From assembly GCA_007922225.1 (NCBI GenBank), contig ML679946.1, forward strand, positions 90,610,407 to 90,674,406: a DNA stretch of 64,000 bases. The letters run 5' to 3'. This DNA is from Emydura subglobosa. Its lineage: Eukaryota; Chordata; Testudines; Chelidae. A program made the translations under genes and the position numbers. The notes below the pieces were generated by a model that made no database searches, was not told the origin of the DNA, and worked only from the letters and a program-made list of their open reading frames with translations. This document shows, one piece after another, positions 58,622 through 64,000 of the stretch (position 1 is the first letter of the stretch; every line of letters starts with the position of its first letter).

Positions 58622-60720
58622 ATCATAGAAAATTAGGTTTGGAAGGGACCTCAGGAAGTCATGTAGTCCAACTCCCTGCTCAAAGCAGGACCAACCCCAA
58701 TGACATCATCCCAGCCAGAGCTTTGTCAAGCTGCACCTTAAAAACCTCTAAGGATGGAGATTCCACCACCTCCCTAGGTAACCCATTCCAGTGCTTCACC
58801 ACCTTCCTAGCGAAAAAGATTTTCCTAATATCCAACCTAGACCTACCCCACTGCAACTTGAGACCATTGCTCCTGGCTCTGTTATCTACTACCATGAGAA
58901 CACCCTAGTTCCATCCTCTTTGGAACACCTCTTCAGGTAGTTGAAGGCTGCTATCAAATCCCCCCTCATTCTTCTCTACTGCTGACTAAATAAGCCTAGT
59001 TCCCTCAGCCTCTCCTCATAAGTCATGCACTCCAGCCTCCTAATCATTTTCACTGCCCTCCACTGGACTCTCTCCAATTTGTCCACGTCCTTTCTGTCGT
59101 GAGGGGTCCAAAACTGGACCCAGTACTCCAAATATGGCCTCACCAAGGCCGAACAGAGGGGAATATCACTTCCTTCAATCTGCTGGCAATGCTCCTACTA
59201 ATGCAGCCCAATATGCTGTTAGCCTTATTGGCAACAACGGCAGAATGTTGACTCATATCCAGCTTCATATTCACTGTAACCCTCAGATGCTTTTCTGCCA
59301 AACTGGTGCCTAGCCAGTTGGTCCCCAGGCTGTAGCAGTGCATGGGATTCTTCTGTACTAAGTGCAGGACTCTGCATTTGTCCTTGTTGAACCTCACTGG
59401 ATTTCTTTTTGGCCCAACCCTCCAATTTGTCTAGGTTAGTCTGTATCCTATCCCTACCCTCTAACACAGTGGCTCTCAGCCTTTCCAGACTACTGTACCC
59501 CTTTCAGGAGTCTGATTTGTCTTGTGTACCTCCAAGTTTCACCTTACTTAAAAACTACTTGCTTACAAAATCAGATATAAAAATACACAAATGTCATAGC
59601 ACACTATTACTGAAAAATTTCTTACTTTCTCATTTTTACCATATAATTATAAAATAAATCAATTGGAATATAAATATTGTTCTTACATTTCAGTGTACAG
59701 TATATAGATCAGTACAAACAAGTCATTTTCTGCATTAAATTTTAATTTGTACTGATTTCACTAGTGCTTTTATGTAGACTCTTGTAAAACTAGGCAAATA
59801 TCTAGATGAGCTGATGTACCCCCTGGAAGACCTCTGCGTACCACCCCCAGAGGTAGAGGTACCCCTGTTTGAGATTCACTGCTCTAGCATATGTACCACT
59901 CCCTTCAGCTTAGTGTCATCCACAAACTTGCTGAGAGTGCAATCCACCCCATCATCCAGATCATTAATGATGTTGAATAAAACCGGCCCCAGAAATGATC
60001 CCTGGGGCACTCTGCTTGTTATTGGCTGCCAACTAGACATCAAGTTGTTGATCACTATCCATTCAGTCTGACGATCTAGCGAGCTTTCTCTCCACCTTAT
60101 AGTCCATTCATCCAACCCATATTTCTTTAACTTGCTAACAATACTTTGGGAGACCGTATCAAAAGCTTTGCTAAAGTCAAGGTATATCACGTGCACCACT
60201 TTTCTCCACATCCACAGAGTCAGATATCTCATCATAGAAGGCAATCAGGTTGATCAGGCATGGCTTGCCCTTCGCGAATCCATGCTGTCTGTTTCTGATC
60301 ACCTTCCTCTCCTCCACGTGTTTCAAAATGGATTCTTTGAGGTCCTGCTCCATGATTTTTCTAGGGACAAATGTAAGGCTGACTGGTCTGTAGTTCCCCG
60401 GATCTTCCTCCTTTCCTTTTTTAAAAGATTGGAAAAAGGCCAATATAGTGCCCTTTTTCCAATCGTCCGGGACTTTCTGCGATCGCTACCAGTTTTCAAA
60501 GATAATGGCCAAGGGCTCTTCAATTCACAACAGCCAACTCCCTCAGCACCCTCGGATGCACTGCATCCAGCCCCATGGACTTGTGTATGTCCAACTTTTC
60601 TAAACAGTCCTGAACCTGTTCTTTCACCACTAAAGGCTGCTCACCTTCCAGTAATGTTCCTTCAAATATAATGGAAACAAGCAACCACAGAGCTTCCCTA
60701 TCCACAGCATATCTACTGCA
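58622..60720 (-). mobile_element. CR1 LINE, broken, split by a hAT insertion
   Basis: On the minus strand the order is [58 protein letters not shown] and FVDDTK. Then follows the 415-bp insertion at 59467-59881, then RIQTNLDKLEGWA and the CR1 3' end near 58622. Compared with 45306-46560 the catalytic FADD is FVDD and several frameshifts are present, so it is dead and older. It reaches further 5' (upstream RT fingers region) than the other copy. Orientation is the same as MTSS1. Confidence 0.93.
59467..59881. mobile_element. Non-autonomous hAT transposon, 415 bp, inside CR1
   Basis: It begins CAGTGGCTCTCAGCCTTT and ends GTTTGAGATTCACTG, whose reverse complement is CAGTGAATCTCAAAC, so it has terminal inverted repeats. 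It is flanked by CTCTAACA (59459-59466) and CTCTAGCA (59882-59889), an 8-bp duplication with one mismatch. It sits just after the FVDD-block codons of the CR1 frame, which resumes on the other side. No transposase is encoded. Confidence 0.93.
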
Positions 60721-61377
60721 TTATGAATGTTTTATAAATGTGTATTATCTTTGTGTAATCTCACTTTAAAATAAGGGCCAAATCTGACCATACATTAAAT
60801 AACATACATTTAAATAAGTGGAAGCTTTTTAGTTTATGGGGTGGCAAATATTAATCTCTCAGCATCCTGCTAGTAAGCCATTAGACGGTAGCTGGCTACC
60901 ATTTGGAGAAGAGATCTGGCCCCTACTGATAACATATAGTGAAAAAACTGATTTACAGATGAAACGTTTAGAAGCTTCATATGACAACCTGATCAGTGCA
61001 AAGCCAACTGTTAAATCTCTTTTAAAAACTCCCACAAAGCCAGGATTCGGTAGCGTTGCTCTACTAGGAGCTATCAAATGTAGAATTCATGCAGCTTCTG
61101 TGAGCAAAGTGATCTATGCTGCATAGCAAGGTCTTTCACAGAGGACCAAACACTTCGTTGCTCATGTAAGCTGAGTGCTGCGTGTGAGCCAACTTTAAGT
61201 TCAAATGGCTTTTGGGGTTTAAGGACCATCTGAGAAGGTTATCCAGGGGGCAAAATCTCAGCTTGGCTGCTCCTAGAAACTGAGAATGTAGCTGTCGAAG
61301 TGGAGGCTGGACACAAATTGCCACAATGGAATCAGGCAGGGAGAGGAAAACTCCCAGAGATACACACACACATATAT
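60721..61377. other. Intron, unrecognised
   Basis: No repeat or exon recognised. It ends in an ACACACACATATAT run at the gap. Confidence 0.5.
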
Positions 61378-61477
61378 NNNNNNNNNNNNNNNNNNNNNNN
61401 NNNNNNNNNNNNNNNNNNNNNNNNNNNNNNNNNNNNNNNNNNNNNNNNNNNNNNNNNNNNNNNNNNNNNNNNNNNNN
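61378..61477. other. Assembly gap (100 N)
   Basis: Exactly 100 N after an AC/AT repeat, so the true size is unknown. It truncates our view of the retroelement that begins at 62195 on the minus strand. Confidence 0.99.
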
Positions 61478-61502
61478 ACTTATTGCACACACCAGGAACT
61501 CC

Positions 61503-61815
61503 TTACATCCCTCCATCCACCCGGTGCCGCAATGAAGTAGGTGCTGCCGGAGCACTTTGCACCGACCCGGTGCTCAGTGCCAAAAGGGAGCTGGACAGTT
61601 CCGATGCCAGTCTCAGTGCAGCCTCCATTAACAAGGCCTTCAGATGGATATCTTGGTCCTTTGGAGTCTTCGGTCTGAATGCCTTGCAGATGCGGCGCCT
61701 GTCCTTTTGATGAGCCTCCCCCCCCAAGGCACTTTAAGCAATCTTCGTGGGGGTTGCTAATCAGGAAGGCCTTCCCACAGGATTTACAAGGCTTAAAGCC
61801 CAGAGATTGGGGCAT
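61503..61815 (-). pseudogene. Gag-like zinc-motif ORF, frameshifted
   Basis: From the ATG at 61815 the frame gives CX2CX12CX2C within its first 32 residues. Continuity of the family pattern after the C run requires a frame change, giving KDRRRICKAF and later LKALLMEAAL. It is therefore a broken gene. Function is inferred only from the zinc-knuckle-like cysteines and position. Confidence 0.5.
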
Positions 61816-62023
61816 ACTCCAACACGGGGTGGAGGTCCCTAGCGGAACTACCTTATCAACTACAACAGTAACTAAGAACTATCTGAACAACTACTTAAAA
61901 AGTATTTATAAAACAAAAGGCTACAGCTAAGAGGTACTCGCCGAAGCAAGCAAGAATGTAGTTCCAGTAACCATTCAGTGGTGGAAAGAAGGGACTGAGG
62001 GGCCGTAGGGCTGGAAGTGCCTT

Positions 62024-62033
62024 ATATATCGCG
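62024..62033 (-). promoter_or_regulatory. TATA-like box of the retroelement
   Basis: GATATATAAGGCA on the minus strand in GC-rich surroundings, about 200 bp upstream of the ATG at 61815. Confidence 0.5.
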
Positions 62034-62195
62034 GCATGCACGTGGGACTCCAGGGGGTGCCGGAGCCAGCCCTACGGGATCTGTTAAAGGGAAATTTTTT
62101 TCCAGGAACCATGCATGGGGCGCGCATGCACCTGCAATGGAATGAACACAAGCAAGCACTCAAAGAAAAATGTTTTGTTTTTCTAATTAGAAGCA

Positions 62196-62955
62196 CAAAT
62201 ACCTCTTGTCATGGATCTACAGGTCCAGTGCTCTTGAACAACTTTGGAACAGTCCCTGGGAGGACAACCTTCAATGTGTCAGCCCCCTTAGGCTCACATT
62301 CTTTCAATAGCGCCAACCTCCTGGGACTGTACCTCACAGCCTTCGGTACTCCTTTCTCTGTTCTGCCCTCAAACTTGCTCTGAAAATATCACTAGGAAAT
62401 GGATAGAGTGCACGTGTATGCATATTACATAGTTGCATCTGTATTCTTGGAATATTTATCAGTAGACTAGGGCAGAAAACATTAAGTGCATCTTATCAAT
62501 TGCAGTCAACAGTAACCCAAGCACATAATACTTACTGCACAGAGCTCTGGCTTTTGTCTAGGGATCAGTGTATTGGACATTTAATTTTATAACCCTCCTC
62601 TCTCTCTTCAGCCAACAATGCCATACTGTAAATGTTAAGAATTGTCACTCGAAAGTATTTTGTTGTTGTTGTTATTTTGGGAAAAAAAACTTCAACTGGT
62701 AGAAATCTTGCCTACATAAGGTCATGGGTTCAGGCACCACAGCAGGATTAGGGACAACAATCAGTAAGCCTTCTCCTTCGTGCCTCACCTTCCCACTCAA
62801 TAACGCATAGAACTATTTCCAAAGCCACCTGCTGTATTGTGGCTAGTGGGATCCAGAGTTATAACAATCCTATGGAGTAATGTCCTTTCACATATTCAGC
62901 ATACATCTGACAAATCCAACTGAAGTGGATTTACTAAGAACAAGGTCCCTCACCA
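62196..62955. other. Intron, unrecognised
   Basis: 62205-62390 is moderately GC-rich and may be part of another repeat, but I do not recognise it. A short GTT run is at about 62661-62674. Confidence 0.45.
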
Positions 62956-64000
62956 AAGGCTCTTAAGCAAAGTAAGCTGTCTTGGGATAAGAGGGAAGGT
63001 CCTCTCTGGGATTAGTAACTGGTTAAAAGATAGGAAACAAAGGGTAGAAATAAAAGGTCATTTTTCAGAATGGAGAGAGATAAATAGTGGTGTCCCCAAG
63101 GGGTCTGTACTGAGACCAGTACTGTTCAACATATCAATAAATGATCTGGAAAAAAAGGGGCAAACAGTGAGGTGGCAAAATCTGCCGATGATACAAAACT
63201 ACTCAAGATAGTTAAGTCCAAAGCAGACTGCGAAGAGTTACAAAGGGATCTTATAAAACTGGATGACTGGGCAACAAAATGGCAGATGAAATTCAATGTT
63301 GATAAATGCAAAGTAATGCACACTGAAAAACATAATCCCAATTATACATATAGACTGAGGGGTTTAAATTAGCAGTACCACTCAAGAAAGAGATCTTGGA
63401 GTCATTGTGGATAGTTCTCTGAAAACATACACTCAATGTGCAACGGCAGTTAAAAAAGCTAACAGAATGGTAGGAATCATTAGGAAAGAGATAGATAATA
63501 ATACAGAAAATGTATTGCCTCTTTGTAAATACCCCACATCTTGAATACTGCATGCAGATCTGGTCGCCCCATCTCAAAAAAAGATATTTTGGAATTAGAA
63601 AAGAAAAAGGGCAACAAAAATTATTAGGGGTATGGAAAAGCTTCCATAAGAGGAGAGATTAATAAGACTGGGACTTTTCAGCTTGGAAATGAGATGTCTA
63701 TGGGGGATATGGCAGAAGTCTATAAAATCATGACTGGCATGGAGAAAGTAAATAAGGAAGTGTTATTTACCGCTTTCTCATAACACAAGAACTAGGGGTC
63801 ACCAAATGAAATAAATAGGCAGCAGGTTTAAAACAAACAAAAGGAAGTATTTCTTCACAGAACGCAGTGTCAACCTGTGGAATTTCTTGCCAGAGGATGA
63901 AGACCAAATTAAAACACGGTTCAAGTTCATGGAGGATAGGTCCATCAATGGCTATTAGTCAGATGGGCAGGGATTGCTGTTTGCCAGAAGCTGGGAAATG
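62956..64000 (+). mobile_element. CR1 LINE, running off the right edge
   Basis: The plus strand encodes WLKDRKQRVEIKGHFSEW, GVPKGSVLRPVLFN, SADDTKLLK and KWQMKFNVDKCKVMH in order, matching CR1-clade RT. The tail GGATAGGTCCATCAATGGC, GGGATTGCTGTTTGCC follows at 63936-64000. The catalytic motif reads SADD instead of FADD, and frameshifts lie near 63160 and 63365. It belongs to the same subfamily as the tails at 27540-27750 and 28150-28412. Antisense to MTSS1. Confidence 0.9.

Larger units (their letters stand above)
61478..62195 (-). mobile_element. 5' end of a retroelement with gag-like ORF (DIRS- or LTR-type)
   Basis: On the minus strand the element starts near 62195 and has a TATATAAGG promoter-like block (about 62024-62033) and an untranslated leader. 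An ATG at 61813-61815 then opens MPQSLGFKPCKSCGKAF. The start of the protein has a CX2CX12CX2C pattern (CKSC...CLKC) resembling a zinc-binding gag-type domain. Further zinc-like residues (GEAHQKDRRRICK) are read in another frame after a C run, so one frameshift lies near 61720. I recognise the composite from turtle retroelements but cannot decide between DIRS and gypsy. The rest is cut by the gap. Confidence 0.6.
9399..64000 (-). other. MTSS1: Large 5' intron of MTSS1 (partial, at least 54.6 kb)
   Basis: The exon at 9314-9398 has a genuine acceptor, so earlier exons must lie at higher coordinates. I searched the minus strand for the two preceding IMD exons and the start exon of MTSS1 and found none, so this whole stretch is read as one intron continuing past the right edge. 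The two assembly gaps leave a small chance that an exon is hidden. All transposons listed to the right of 9399 sit inside this intron. Confidence 0.75.

Noticed and set aside
60132..60671. 179-codon frame on the plus strand
   Set aside because: It is the antisense shadow of the CR1 RT on the minus strand.

Overview
The window is intronic vertebrate DNA. Three short blocks on the minus strand (9314-9398, 7929-8020, 5619-5693) have canonical splice sites and matching intron phases. Joined, they encode an almost unchanged part of the IMD (I-BAR) domain of MTSS1 (MIM / metastasis suppressor 1), roughly residues 70-153 of the known vertebrate protein. The gene runs right to left. The window opens inside the intron after the 75-bp exon, and everything from 9399 to 64000 appears to be one very large 5' intron, because I found no earlier MTSS1 exon and no other host gene.

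The organism is best explained as a sauropsid, most likely a turtle. Several CR1 LINE lineages are present, one with about 385 codons of unbroken reverse transcriptase. There are also L2-like and MIR-like remnants, DIRS-type tyrosine-recombinase retroelement remnants, a TG...CA solo LTR, non-autonomous hAT elements with 8-bp target duplications, and many small palindromic elements whose ends carry GTCTACACT-like sequence. Together these fit turtle genomes much better than mammal, bird or fish genomes. This is inference from repeat families known to me, not a database search.

Layout. 1-9398: three exons and short introns with a few MITE and MIR fragments. 9399-27000: AT-rich intron with MITEs, a 901-bp fold-back hAT element (15045-15945), a 41-unit CA microsatellite and one assembly gap. 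27000-32100: denser and more GC-rich, with an inverted pair of CR1 3' ends, a small local repeat cluster, a perfect CTCF-like core, a 5S-rRNA-like SINE fragment and a MIR. 39140-41530: decayed DIRS-like element with recombinase, RNase H and reverse transcriptase traces. 45306-47915: two CR1 elements separated by a MITE. 50705-51812: solo LTR. 53665-54925: L2-like LINE. 58622-60720: CR1 split by a 415-bp hAT insertion. 61478-62195: retroelement 5' end with TATA box, leader and zinc-knuckle gag-like ORF start, beside a second gap. 62960-64000: another CR1 running off the edge.

The only host function visible is MTSS1, whose IMD binds PI(4,5)P2-rich membrane and actin. I found no bacterial, phage or CRISPR content and no clearly new system. 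The most informative observations concern nested and sense-oriented transposons in a large intron of a conserved gene.
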